In this document: positions 18,533 to 27,053 of the stretch, piece by piece
How positions within the stretch are numbered: the first letter of the stretch is position 1
Layout: the number at the start of each line of letters is the position of its first letter
Source of the DNA: Tateyamaria omphalii
Lineage (GTDB): Bacteria > Pseudomonadota > Alphaproteobacteria > Rhodobacterales > Rhodobacteraceae
Direction: 5' to 3'
DNA: 64,000 bases
Assembly (NCBI RefSeq): GCF_001969365.1
Contig: NZ_CP019312.1
Coordinates: 1-64,000 of the forward strand
Made by a program: the position numbers and the translations under genes
Notes under the pieces: generated by a model
The model's input: only the letters and a program-made list of their open reading frames with translations
What the model was told of the DNA's origin: nothing
The model's database searches: none

Positions 18533-19302
18533 TTGGCCTCCTGAAAAACCACCTGTCCAGCCAACCATTGACGATTGAACTCGTCCACAACGACGATTTT
18601 TCGTTTGGCGCGACCACGGGACAGTTTCGCCACCGGGAAGCCGCCGAGAATGCTCAACTCAGCCGCGCTGGTTCCCTCAATTGTTTGGGAGATTTGCACT
18701 CCATCTCCGGCTCCAATTGCAAATTCAGTAACACTGGCGTCTTTGATTGCGATATTTGCCAGCCGCACGTCGTCGCCTATTTCTTTTGAGACCAGCAATC
18801 GTACATGGAATCGCTTTTGCCCATCGTTTGAAACCGCCTGTCCAAGCGGGATTTCTGCGGCGTTTAGAACGAAGGAGAGTTCTGGGCGTGTTGCATCCCT
18901 TTTGCGCAGAGACGGAAAGATCCAACCACGGCCGAGGGCATCTATGGTAATCGCTAAAAGCCCGACAATGAGAAGTAAAAGAAAGAACACTGGCGGAATG
19001 TCAGTTCCACCCTCTACGCCGCCCTGTAAGACGCCTCCTCCCGGAAAGGTAGCTGATAGGTTCAGTGAGATATCGGAAACGAAACCAGCAAGTGCCGCCA
19101 GAGAAGTGGCTGTTCCTAAAGCAAGTATCCGATTGCGCGGATTGGCGAGCAGAACAACGAGTGACGCTGCGAGCATGATTATGAGGACGACCTTCCACAT
19201 CCCGTTAGGGGCGTAGAGCAAAAGAACAAAAAGGGCTGCTGCGCCAACACCCGATCCAAATGAAATCCAATGCCAGTTGTCTGTTTCGATCTGCCGCGAC
19301 AC
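18529..19302 (-). CDS. Membrane protein of unknown function
   Basis: A 257-residue protein with four predicted transmembrane helices in its N-terminal half (about residues 13-32, 36-54, 60-80 and 104-125), then RGWIFPSLRKRDATRPE and a C-terminal beta-rich soluble domain (about 135-257) with no recognised motif. The topology resembles effector or sensor components of several defence systems, where helices anchor a cytosolic domain, but no family match is claimed. It has no operon partner on its strand. Confidence 0.65.
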   Translation of the reverse strand: MSRQIETDNWHWISFGSGVGAAALFVLLLYAPNGMWKVVLIIMLAASLVVLLANPRNRILALGTATSLAALAGFVSDISLNLSATFPGGGVLQGGVEGGTDIPPVFFLLLLIVGLLAITIDALGRGWIFPSLRKRDATRPELSFVLNAAEIPLGQAVSNDGQKRFHVRLLVSKEIGDDVRLANIAIKDASVTEFAIGAGDGVQISQTIEGTSAAELSILGGFPVAKLSRGRAKRKIVVVDEFNRQWLAGQVVFQEAN

Positions 19303-19632
19303 TGTATTTGCGCTTCCTCAACTGCTGTCCGCGCACGCTAAAGCAGCACGTCCTAGCTCGCAATCACCGACAACGGATAAGTCTGACCTCGATGTTTGAA
19401 GAACCAACGTTGATTCAACCTTCTTCGAACATGCACACGCCTTGTGCGTGACGTAAGTGAGAGATCGCGCTTACGAGGTAACGAAAATGGGACCCACTGC
19501 CATTTCCTGGAACCGATGTGACTTGACTCGAATGGTTGACGTCCGCTTTGGGGAAGCTGCATCGCAGCATCTGGCTTCAACTTGAGCGGCAGCTATGGGC
19601 CGAGGGCCGCCTGCGACGACGGCCCGGTGATG
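19303..19632. other. Non-coding stretch between membrane protein and recombinase genes
   Basis: No credible gene. The sequence around 19575-19630 resembles the GC-rich, imperfectly repeated intergenic sequence also seen at 22490-22690 and 26190-26740, but I could not establish a clear copy. Confidence 0.4.
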
Positions 19633-20265
19633 TTAGATTTCAATTGCTTCCGCAATGGCCAGCGCATCTTCAAGCTCGACGCCAAGGTATCGGACAGTAC
19701 TGTCCATCTTTGTGTGACCCAACAGTAGCTGCACCGCGCGCAGATTTCCCGTCTTTTTATAGATTTGGGTAACCTTCGTTCGTCGCATTGAGTGTGTGCC
19801 GTACGCACTGGCCTCCAGTCCGATCGACGTGACCCAGTCCCTAACAATCCGTGCATATTGGCGTGTCGAAATGTGAAGACGTTCATGAAAACGGCCTGGC
19901 CAAAGATACTCAGATCCGACCATCAATTCGTCTTTCATCCACTTCTCGACGGAAGCGCGTGTACCTTCAGATATCTCAAACCGGACTGGTTTCTGCGTCT
20001 TGCTCTGCAGCACGGAAGCGCGCTCTTTGATCTGACCAGACGCCATAACGTCAACGACTTTCATCTTCACCAGATCACAGCCGCGAAGCTTACTGTCGAT
20101 CGCCATATTAAACAGAGCGAGATCGCGATGGTTCTCGGCCAGTTCAAGTCGCACCCGGGTCGCCCAGACGTGCTTTGGTTTGAGCGGTCGTTTCTGGCCG
20201 ACAATGCGACCCTTGTTCCAGGCTGGCCGCAGGGCGCGAATTGCAGGTAGGTTTGGTGTTTCCAT
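19633..20265 (-). CDS. Tyrosine recombinase (site-specific integrase)
   Basis: A 210-residue, catalytic-domain-only recombinase. The active-site residues are visible: R in SKLRGCDLVKMKV, HSMRR (HxxR), LLLGH (second His) and the nucleophile Y in STVRYLGV. It lacks most of an N-terminal core-binding domain, like many short integrases in Rhodobacteraceae accessory regions. ATG 20265 is used; a longer 15-residue extension is possible. It sits beside the MuF toxin module and may be a remnant of a phage or cassette that entered the Tn7-like element. No att repeats were found. Confidence 0.85.
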   Translation of the reverse strand: METPNLPAIRALRPAWNKGRIVGQKRPLKPKHVWATRVRLELAENHRDLALFNMAIDSKLRGCDLVKMKVVDVMASGQIKERASVLQSKTQKPVRFEISEGTRASVEKWMKDELMVGSEYLWPGRFHERLHISTRQYARIVRDWVTSIGLEASAYGTHSMRRTKVTQIYKKTGNLRAVQLLLGHTKMDSTVRYLGVELEDALAIAEAIEI

Positions 20266-20442
20266 GACTGATTCTCCGGTCCGCCATGCCCTCCTCAAAC
20301 GACAACCCAATGCTGACAGCTTAGCTTAACATCAAAGGCAAAATTTCTCTTAGTTGCCAGTTCGGGCCGTACCGCTCGGTCCGTTTCCTAAAAAATAACT
20401 GCAAATTGAAAGGATAAAGCCAACTTCGTTCAGAGGCTGGCT

Positions 20443-21567
20443 ATGGCGCTTGATACACCTTTTGTCCGCTTCCTTCGGTCTGGCGGTAAATCAGAATTTA
20501 CGGTCAGTTTGCACCGGCTGAACCGAGCGCCTGAGCGGAAGGATGCATCCTTCAATCTGGCACCGTATTTCCAGAGATTTCTGGAGCTTCTGGAAGACGC
20601 TGACGCGGGCAATGCCGCGTTCCTGTCTGAAAGCTTTGGCGATGCAGATGGTTATAACTCCGGACCTTTGAAGCAGCGTATTTATGATGAATTTGAGGCC
20701 CGCCTTACCGCGACGTTGGCCGTTTATGAGCGTGAAGGTCATGACAGAGCCGGGATAGTATCTCTGATTGAAGTGGACATCCAAGCGACTGAAGCCTGGT
20801 TGTTGCGGCGATTTGAGAACGAACTGAACGAGGCGCGGCAACGGGCAGCGGGTGTCACGCATTACATCTGGCGATCTGCTGACGATTCAAAGGTCCGGTC
20901 CAGCCATGCCGAGCGGGATGACCGTGTATTTCCATGGGATCACGGCTTTCCGGATGGGTTGCCGGGTGAAGCGCACAACTGTCGGTGCTATGCGGAACCG
21001 GCTATTCTCAATGGACAGACCATTCTGACAGGTCGCCCGGTTTCGCCGGACCTGGCGGATCGCATATCGGATGCACAAGGCAGGGGCCTTGCGCGAGCCG
21101 GTGAGGACGCGCTGGTTGGCACGGTCACTGGCATCTACGATGTGCTCCGTTTTTCCTATCTCGGATATCGGCGTCTGTTCGGTGTCATCACGGACGAGGA
21201 AGAACAGGAACGGCTGACCGCGCGGCAGAATATCCTTGATGCGCTGGAGCGCTTGGCAGATCTGGATCGTGAAACGGCCGAGCAGATCGCCGAGGAGGCG
21301 GTTGCCTATTTCGAGGCGCAGCACGCAGAGCTCCGCTTGCTTGACCTTGAATACCGCCTGGGCCTGACCAGTGAAGAAGCCTTGCTGCGCGCCTATGAAG
21401 ACGTGGCTTACCTCGATGCGTCGGTCCTTCTTGGTGGAACGGCCTTCACGGTGGGTGCGGCAAAGCTGGGGATCAATCTGACCCGTCTGCGTCCGACAGC
21501 AGTTCTGAACGCTCTACGTGCTGGTCGCACTCGGTTTGACGATATGATCAACACGCGTCGCCGCTAG
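20443..21567 (+). CDS. MuF-domain (phage minor head-like) part of a polymorphic toxin
   Basis: A 374-residue protein. Residues ~140-185 contain THYIWRSADDSKVRSSHAERD and GEAHNCRCYAEP, the hallmark of phage Mu F / SPP1 gp7 head-morphogenesis domains, which in prophages deliver fused C-terminal toxins. The frame ends with TAG at 21565-21567, but the same frame continues open after this codon to 22074 and encodes the linker and toxin. The original gene was therefore probably one ORF of about 543 codons. No other head or tail genes are nearby. Confidence 0.82.
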   Translation: MALDTPFVRFLRSGGKSEFTVSLHRLNRAPERKDASFNLAPYFQRFLELLEDADAGNAAFLSESFGDADGYNSGPLKQRIYDEFEARLTATLAVYEREGHDRAGIVSLIEVDIQATEAWLLRRFENELNEARQRAAGVTHYIWRSADDSKVRSSHAERDDRVFPWDHGFPDGLPGEAHNCRCYAEPAILNGQTILTGRPVSPDLADRISDAQGRGLARAGEDALVGTVTGIYDVLRFSYLGYRRLFGVITDEEEQERLTARQNILDALERLADLDRETAEQIAEEAVAYFEAQHAELRLLDLEYRLGLTSEEALLRAYEDVAYLDASVLLGGTAFTVGAAKLGINLTRLRPTAVLNALRAGRTRFDDMINTRRR

Positions 21568-22074
21568 GTCGATGCGCTGGTTGCGAGCCGTTTTGCAGAT
21601 CTGGAGACTCAGGGGCACGGGCCACAACGGCATGAAGGAGCGGTGACACGCCAGATGCTGGCGGATCGGGTTCTGCGTGGCATTGACCCAATGACCGGCA
21701 CCACGACAGATGGGGTCACCGGGGGGACACACAATACGGTCCGAACCGCGACGCGAATAACCAACGAAGCAGACTTTGTAGCGGCGGAAGCCCAAATTCG
21801 CAGGTCACCCGACTACCGTGCGGCACGTGATGAGGCGATGTCGAGGGTTGGATTGCGGACAAGAACGACCTTTGAGGTATCGTTGCCGATTGAAGATGTT
21901 CTTGGGCGAGATTTCCAGAACGCTGTAGAGGGAATCCGTCGTCTAGGTAGTGTTAAAAATCCAACGGGAATACAGACGGTTGATTTTGGTGGTGGTACAG
22001 TCACTGCTGTATATGAGCTTTTGCCTACGGGCGAGCCTTCTTTGGTCACGTTGTTCCCGACAGGAGTGAGATGA
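21568..22074 (+). pseudogene. C-terminal toxin module cut from MuF gene by in-frame amber codon
   Basis: Directly in frame after the TAG at 21565, the sequence encodes LETQGHGPQRHEGAVTRQML and RGIDPMTGTTTDGVTGGTH, typical pretoxin linker sequence, then a ~90-residue toxin domain ending in DFGGGTVTAVYELLP and PSLVTLFPTGVR. The toxin activity is not recognised. GTG at 21643, preceded closely by AAGGAG (21635-21640), could allow separate translation of 143 residues. It overlaps the putative immunity gene by 4 bp, as in intact toxin-immunity pairs. Confidence 0.72.
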
Positions 22075-22349
22075 TGGTCGATCTTCGAACCCAGGCATGG
22101 CTGGATGATATGTTCATCTATGGCGGAGGCAACGTATATGGTCCCCCACAGTTAAAAGAAGAGATCGACGCGCGCGGTGAGTGGGCCGAGCGCTTCCGTT
22201 CGAATTTTGATCATGTCCTGGCTGAAAGAGAGCTTACGGCTTCGGAATATGAGGATCGCACAGAGATCAGCTTTGATACCGATGTTGAGTTTTATGATTA
22301 TCTCGCAAAGCTTCATCACTTTCTTTTCTCGGATGGCCCGATGCCTTGA
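22071..22349 (+). CDS. Putative immunity protein for the MuF-associated toxin
   Basis: A 92-residue acidic protein beginning MMVDLRTQAWLDDMFIYGGGNVYGPPQ. Its start overlaps the toxin stop (ATGA), the usual arrangement of polymorphic toxin and cognate immunity genes. No family is recognised; small size, acidity and position are the evidence. It would bind the toxin domain in the cytoplasm. Confidence 0.65.
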   Translation: MMVDLRTQAWLDDMFIYGGGNVYGPPQLKEEIDARGEWAERFRSNFDHVLAERELTASEYEDRTEISFDTDVEFYDYLAKLHHFLFSDGPMP

Positions 22350-22492
22350 TGGGTTGGTAGGGCAATTGTCTACGCGCCCGACATGTCTCGGGCGATGACA
22401 AACCTGTCGTCAACGAGCTTCGTTAAGGTGCCGAAACCCTGCGAGAAAGAACATTTTGTCGCCGTACAAGCTCGAATTTGGGTCCAATGCGG

Positions 22493-22690
22493 TTGCCTAG
22501 GCGAATGTCCGCATTGCGGGCTGCGACTGCAGCATCCGGCATTGGCGCTGAGAGTCCGGTAAGGGCCGCTGTTGCAGGCGGTGGCGTCCCCGTCATGTTA
22601 ACATGCTGCGAACGACCTAATGGCCGCGAGCAGCCCTTTTTGCTCAATGCCGCGGCATGGACCAAAGCCCGCTTTTGGTACGCGCGGTGA
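22493..22690 (+). repeat. Dispersed intergenic repeat, copy 1 (left of gasdermin module)
   Basis: The 488-bp gap 22350-22837 has no gene. This part shares blocks in the same order and orientation with 26275-26460: GCGAATGTC, TGCGGGCTGCG, a GTCCGGTA...GGGCCG block, and ACATGCTGCGA followed by CTAATGG. The overall match is diverged, so it is an old duplication or a common intergenic sequence family. Confidence 0.6.
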
Positions 22691-22837
22691 AAGGATATCA
22701 AATGGCAACAGGTGCAAGTCCTTACTGTGCCTGCAGACAATCTGTGGAGGTCTACAGAAAAGAAGTAGCAAGTCGAGGTTTTGACGTGTAAGGCTACTCG
22801 AACCGCGGTTTGGAGAGTTACGGAAGAGGCATCGTCC

Positions 22838-23104
22838 ATGTGGCCAAGAACATACAAGGTCTTTGTGCTGACCACAGAAGAATTTTCAGAAGCAGCAATT
22901 GTGCAAATTACTCGAGTCCTAAGCGGTAACGACGACTGCGTGGTGATCACGCAAGAACCTAACCGCATTACAAAAGCCGCCAATGGAAAAGGCTTTAAGT
23001 ACGAAGGTTGTAAAGTGCGGGTACGGGAACAACATTGCATGAAAGAATTAAATGATCGAACAAATCTGGATAACTACAAGTATGCACTGAAGAAATTTGG
23101 CTAG
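22838..23104 (+). CDS. Small uncharacterised protein preceding the gasdermin module
   Basis: An 88-residue protein starting at ATG 22838 after GAAGAGG (22823-22829). It begins MWPRTYKVFVLTTEEF; the N-terminal half alternates strand and helix (VVITQEPN), and the C-terminus is basic. Not recognised. Its stop is 41 bp before the large protein gene, so it may be the first gene of that operon. Confidence 0.5.
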   Translation: MWPRTYKVFVLTTEEFSEAAIVQITRVLSGNDDCVVITQEPNRITKAANGKGFKYEGCKVRVREQHCMKELNDRTNLDNYKYALKKFG

Positions 23105-23145
23105 GAAAAGCTTTTGTATTATCTGATAGGACGATCGGAAGATTA

Positions 23146-25371
23146 ATGTCAGGTCGTTATATGTTCGTGCGGCGGCTGCATTCTGGCGTCGAATATGAAA
23201 AGGTGCTAAACAACAACTTGGCAAAACTTCGTTTGTGGAACGAAGCGTATCCAAATCATGAGTCTTGGATTAGAAACGTAATAACAGGCCTCAAAGAAGA
23301 CGACTATGCACGGATCGCCTATGGAGCGTTTGTCTTACTCGACGATGAGGACAAGCAGTCCATTTCGCTAGCGGCTTCGATGATTCTAACCAAGAAAGCT
23401 TTCACTCCTTACCTCGAGATAAAGAACCTTTCAATCTTGGATAATGAGTTGAGCAAGTCCATCAAAGACAGCCCCGACTACAGCCGTTTCCGTGAGCAGT
23501 GTATCGAAGATCTTTTGCTGGAAGCCGTGAGGTTTGCGGAAGCGAGAGGTTACGAAAAGCTGGTTTCAGAGGTATTTAACAATCGTCAATTAAATGGGGA
23601 AATTATTTCTCAAATGGTGCGCTTTGGGTTCAGCTTGGACGGCAGCCACGCTCGAAAGCATAGGCTAACGGACAGCACTGTGTATTTGTCGAGGGAAGTT
23701 GAACAAATCTATTCACTTGATCCTTACGACAACATGGCAAGCGCAAAGTGGATATTGACTCAAGTGATGCCTGGCTTCGAAAAACTAGAGCAGACCAAAG
23801 TTGATTTTGTTTGCGACGATGGAACGAAATTTAGCGGATTTGGTTTTACTGTATCTGTAAGGAATTTTCAAACGAACCCAAAGGCAAAGTTTAATCGAGA
23901 TGAGATCATAATCTGTGTGCCAGAAATAGCTTCGAGCAGGCTGACTTGTAACCTTTCTCACATTAACTCGGACTACGACTTAAGAAAAATTTCCTATGTA
24001 CTCGACTTCCAGCGCTCAACCAACTTGTTGCGGTCGATTAGTCAGTACTTAAAGGCAGAAAGTGTACAAGCTGAGTATCTCGACCGAGCAGAAATTGATC
24101 GAGTTCTGCTGGGTGATGCTTTGGGGCGAAGCGCACGTTTGAGTGAAGAGCATTTGCAGCTGCCGTACGATCAAGTAAACGGGATGATTGTGTCGTCCAA
24201 CCCGAGACGCATTGAAGGACGAAAGACAAGCTCGATTCTCTCTCATGGTAAATATCCGGTATATATTCAATTAGGCCCTCGTGGACGGTACCTTTTCGAG
24301 GAGCAATACCTTGTGTTTACTTATACTTTTGACGACGAGTTAAATCCATACGAAGAGAGGGGCTGTAGGATTTGGGGCATTGGACGCATTGAGCGTACTT
24401 ATTTCGTCGATATCGATCAGGAGCGAATGAAGCTAAGGGGATTAGGTGACCAGAACTCGGAGCGATACTCAGACGCTGAAGTACTTTTTGAGAACCTCGA
24501 GGCAGTTTTTGAAGAAGGCACTCACGAGATTATATGGAACAAGGAGCAGTTTTCTCAGCACAACAACTACAATGCTTCTAACCAAGCGGTCGGCATTTCT
24601 CTCGATCAATTTTATGATCTAAGTGGAGCTGGTCTATCTATTCCAGTAGAAAGCCTAAAAACTACAAGTATAAGGAAGAAACTCCTAGCGGAAGACAGTG
24701 CTGTCTATCTCAGTGCTGTTGAAGTCGATTCACTTTTGAATTTGGTAACGTCAGAGCCTGTTGTTCCTGCTTCTGGTGCTGGCATGGAGGGCCTTCGGTC
24801 AGTTATCCTATCAAAGACTCCTACTTTACAGTATTGTCACTCATCGCCCTCCAACAGAGACAAGTTATTTAACAATCACAGCACTTTAACCGAGTTTTTT
24901 CAATCGTCCTTTGACTTTCTTGAACCAGTACCTGTACTTTCTTACAATAGATTGTTGACAGCTATGCGTGTCCGATCCGAGATTTCTGTCTTGGCAGCGC
25001 ACATTACCAGCAGCAATGTTCTTGAGTTGGTTAGCGAAGAGCCTGACCAACGCGCCGTTCCGATTGGAATAGAGGAGTTCGTTCAGGCTGTCGGGGAGAC
25101 AGGCTTCGCGCCAAAGCTCAGCGTGTTGCTTTGCTGCAATTCGACCGAGTATGCGCGAAAGATATCTGAAGCGGGTGGATTTGCAGTCGGATTCGAAGGC
25201 CTTTTGCACGAGACGATCCCTCCGACGCTTATTCAAAGACTGCTCAAAGATGTTCAGGGCAAAACCGTGCTGTCTGAGTTCGATTTAAGGACATCGCTTC
25301 AAGGTCTAAGCCTCGAACATGTGGGTAAGTTCAACTTCAATTTATTCCACGAAGGACAAACGCTATGCTAG
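23146..25371 (+). CDS. Large protein with predicted CHAT/caspase-like protease C-terminus, gasdermin partner
   Basis: A 741-residue cytoplasmic protein. Near the C-terminus SEISVLAAHITSSN (H619) is followed 44-45 residues later by LSVLLCCNSTEYARKI (C663/C664), then GGFAVGFEGLLHETIPPTLIQRLLKDVQG. This order of strand-His, strand-Cys, helix and AVGFEG strand is that of CHAT and caspase-like peptidases. The N-terminal ~600 residues are unrecognised and may sense a trigger. Its 3' end overlaps the gasdermin-like gene, and bacterial gasdermins are normally encoded beside the protease that cleaves them. Base composition is visibly A+T-richer than the surrounding core. The protease call is motif-based inference. 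Confidence 0.6.
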   Translation: MSGRYMFVRRLHSGVEYEKVLNNNLAKLRLWNEAYPNHESWIRNVITGLKEDDYARIAYGAFVLLDDEDKQSISLAASMILTKKAFTPYLEIKNLSILDNELSKSIKDSPDYSRFREQCIEDLLLEAVRFAEARGYEKLVSEVFNNRQLNGEIISQMVRFGFSLDGSHARKHRLTDSTVYLSREVEQIYSLDPYDNMASAKWILTQVMPGFEKLEQTKVDFVCDDGTKFSGFGFTVSVRNFQTNPKAKFNRDEIIICVPEIASSRLTCNLSHINSDYDLRKISYVLDFQRSTNLLRSISQYLKAESVQAEYLDRAEIDRVLLGDALGRSARLSEEHLQLPYDQVNGMIVSSNPRRIEGRKTSSILSHGKYPVYIQLGPRGRYLFEEQYLVFTYTFDDELNPYEERGCRIWGIGRIERTYFVDIDQERMKLRGLGDQNSERYSDAEVLFENLEAVFEEGTHEIIWNKEQFSQHNNYNASNQAVGISLDQFYDLSGAGLSIPVESLKTTSIRKKLLAEDSAVYLSAVEVDSLLNLVTSEPVVPASGAGMEGLRSVILSKTPTLQYCHSSPSNRDKLFNNHSTLTEFFQSSFDFLEPVPVLSYNRLLTAMRVRSEISVLAAHITSSNVLELVSEEPDQRAVPIGIEEFVQAVGETGFAPKLSVLLCCNSTEYARKISEAGGFAVGFEGLLHETIPPTLIQRLLKDVQGKTVLSEFDLRTSLQGLSLEHVGKFNFNLFHEGQTLC

Positions 25372-26132
25372 ATGGATACTCATGGCTTAATGTACCTCAG
25401 CCAACCCTGAAACCCTTTGCACTTTTGACCAAAAGCAAAAGGAGTGGTTTAAATCTGTTTAAGAGTCAGCCTGTAACCGTTGTCCACTCCGACATACGGG
25501 CTTTGTTGCCTTCGAGCTCTGGCGGCGTGCCCCCAAGCACTGATGGCGGTCAGGTTCTATTGACTGACGCGACATTCAAGTACGGCTTTGATGGTAAAGC
25601 GACCGCCGGGGTGCCTTTGGTTTCTGGGGTTGATGGCGCAAGCATCAAAGGGAACCTAGGTGTGCAATGGATATATATTTACAAATTCAAGACTTTGGTA
25701 ACAGAGTCAATTGTCGATAGGATCTCTTTCAGGAGGGAATTGAGCGAGAGCTTTTCAAAAGAATTCGGCAGAGAAAACTATGAGACAATCAAAGGTGGCC
25801 GGGCTTTTGTTATTACAGATTTGGTGCTCTGTAGCAGCTTCGAGGTGCGGAAAATTCGAACCAGTGAAGCAGGTATTGAAGCTCATGGGCCTTCTATGAC
25901 GCAATTTGAGGTCAGTGCTGGAATGGAGAGTTCATCAGATTTGGTGCTAAATTACTCTGAGACTGTCGGAACTGCTGTGGCGTTTAAGGTATGCGAATTG
26001 GTCTACGATCCTACAGAACGAATTGTACGGATTGGTGACGACAGCATCCAAACCTACAGAGGTTCCAGTTCAAAGTCGACTGACGCTCCATCAGGTATTT
26101 TTGAACCGCTTGTTTTGCTTGATTCGCCATAA
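25365..26132 (+). CDS. Predicted bacterial gasdermin (pore-forming effector)
   Basis: A 255-residue protein. The N-terminus GYSWLNVPQPTLKPFALL matches the GYxxxxxPxxxxxPLxxL start of bacterial gasdermins. The middle has AFVITDLVLCSSFEV, like the family's yVVTeVL strand. The last third has FEVSAGMESSSDLVLNYSE followed by AVAFKVCELVYDP, like the conserved strand before the interdomain linker. The remaining ~40 residues would be the inhibitory tail removed by a protease. After cleavage such proteins oligomerise into inner-membrane pores and kill the infected cell. No Cys lies near the N-terminus for palmitoylation. ATG 25365 overlaps the partner's stop (ATGCTAG). Confidence 0.66.
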   Translation: MLDGYSWLNVPQPTLKPFALLTKSKRSGLNLFKSQPVTVVHSDIRALLPSSSGGVPPSTDGGQVLLTDATFKYGFDGKATAGVPLVSGVDGASIKGNLGVQWIYIYKFKTLVTESIVDRISFRRELSESFSKEFGRENYETIKGGRAFVITDLVLCSSFEVRKIRTSEAGIEAHGPSMTQFEVSAGMESSSDLVLNYSETVGTAVAFKVCELVYDPTERIVRIGDDSIQTYRGSSSKSTDAPSGIFEPLVLLDSP

Positions 26133-26194
26133 CGCGCATTGAAAACCCACTTCTGTATGGCCGTTAGACAATCCAGTCCCGAAAGCGGATTCAA

Positions 26195-26460
26195 AAAGCA
26201 GACATTGGCGCAGCCGCAGCGAAAGAGCGTTTCGTCCGCGTTGTGCGAGTTTGACCCGCATCAGGTTTCGCTGTCGCGGCGAATGTCGGCAGTGCGGGCT
26301 GCGTCCGCAGCATTGCGAAGGTAAGTCGAATGTCCGGTATGGGCCGTCCTTGCGGATGGCCGTGCGCCTGTGGTTTGAACATGCTGCGATCGATCTAATG
26401 GCGGGTGTGAGCCCAATTTGACCGATGCTGCACTGTGGACCAACGTCGGCTTATCTGGCA
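26195..26460 (+). repeat. Dispersed intergenic repeat, copy 2 (right of gasdermin module)
   Basis: Lies in the 921-bp gene-free gap 26133-27053. Its first half (AAAGCAGACATTGGCGCAGC onwards) matches copy 3 at about 26595. Its second half (GCGAATGTCGGCAGTGCGGG onwards) matches copy 1 at 22493. All copies have the same orientation. Confidence 0.6.
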
Positions 26461-26589
26461 TCTGCCAAAAACGTGACAGAATCAAATTTAGTTTCGCCAA
26501 AGGTTTGTGGCACAAGATACTTGAACTATTTCGTTCGCTGGCTCGCTTGTGACAAAAACGACCGTTTTTGACGGAGTCAACATCTGCAA

Positions 26590-26735
26590 AGCAGACCTTG
26601 GCGCAGCCGCAGCCAATTGGAACTTCGTCCCGCGATGTGTGAGTTCGACCTGACCCAGATAGTGCGATTGCCGCTAATGTCGGCTATGCAGGCTGCGATC
26701 GTAGAATGTCCGAGGGATGGTCAATGTCTGCTTGA
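26590..26735 (+). repeat. Dispersed intergenic repeat, copy 3
   Basis: Shares AAAGCAGACCTTGGCGCAGC, the GTGNGAGTTYGACC block and AATGTCGGC...GGCTGCG with copy 2. The rest of the gap (26736-27053) holds no supported gene; GACCCGCATCAGG at about 27021 repeats a short piece of copy 2 (26251). Confidence 0.55.
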
Positions 26736-27053
26736 GCCGAAGACGTCGTTGCCAGATCGCGGCGCAAAGACTTTGGCCTACCATTGGCAACAACGAATAT
26801 GTACGAGCCGGATGCGGAGCTTTCGGGTGTCAGGCGTAGGTGGCCTAAGGATTGGTGAGCTAGGGGAGGGGCGATCAGTTGGTCAGTAACGCTGCATACA
26901 TGGACAATTGAAGAGAATTTCTTTTATCGCGTTGTCCAGCTTTCATGCATCCCTTCTCTTCAACGATGCGCAAAGCCGAGAGAAATTCGATTGAGCCAAC
27001 ACCTTATGTGGGCGCCGACGTCGACCCGCATCAGGGAATTCTACCACCTTGGC

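Noticed and set aside
19633..20265. Idea that the tyrosine recombinase integrated the whole island at tRNA-Arg
   Set aside because: No second copy of the tRNA 3' end was found at any border, while Tn7-like terminal repeats and TnsB-type boxes explain both junctions.
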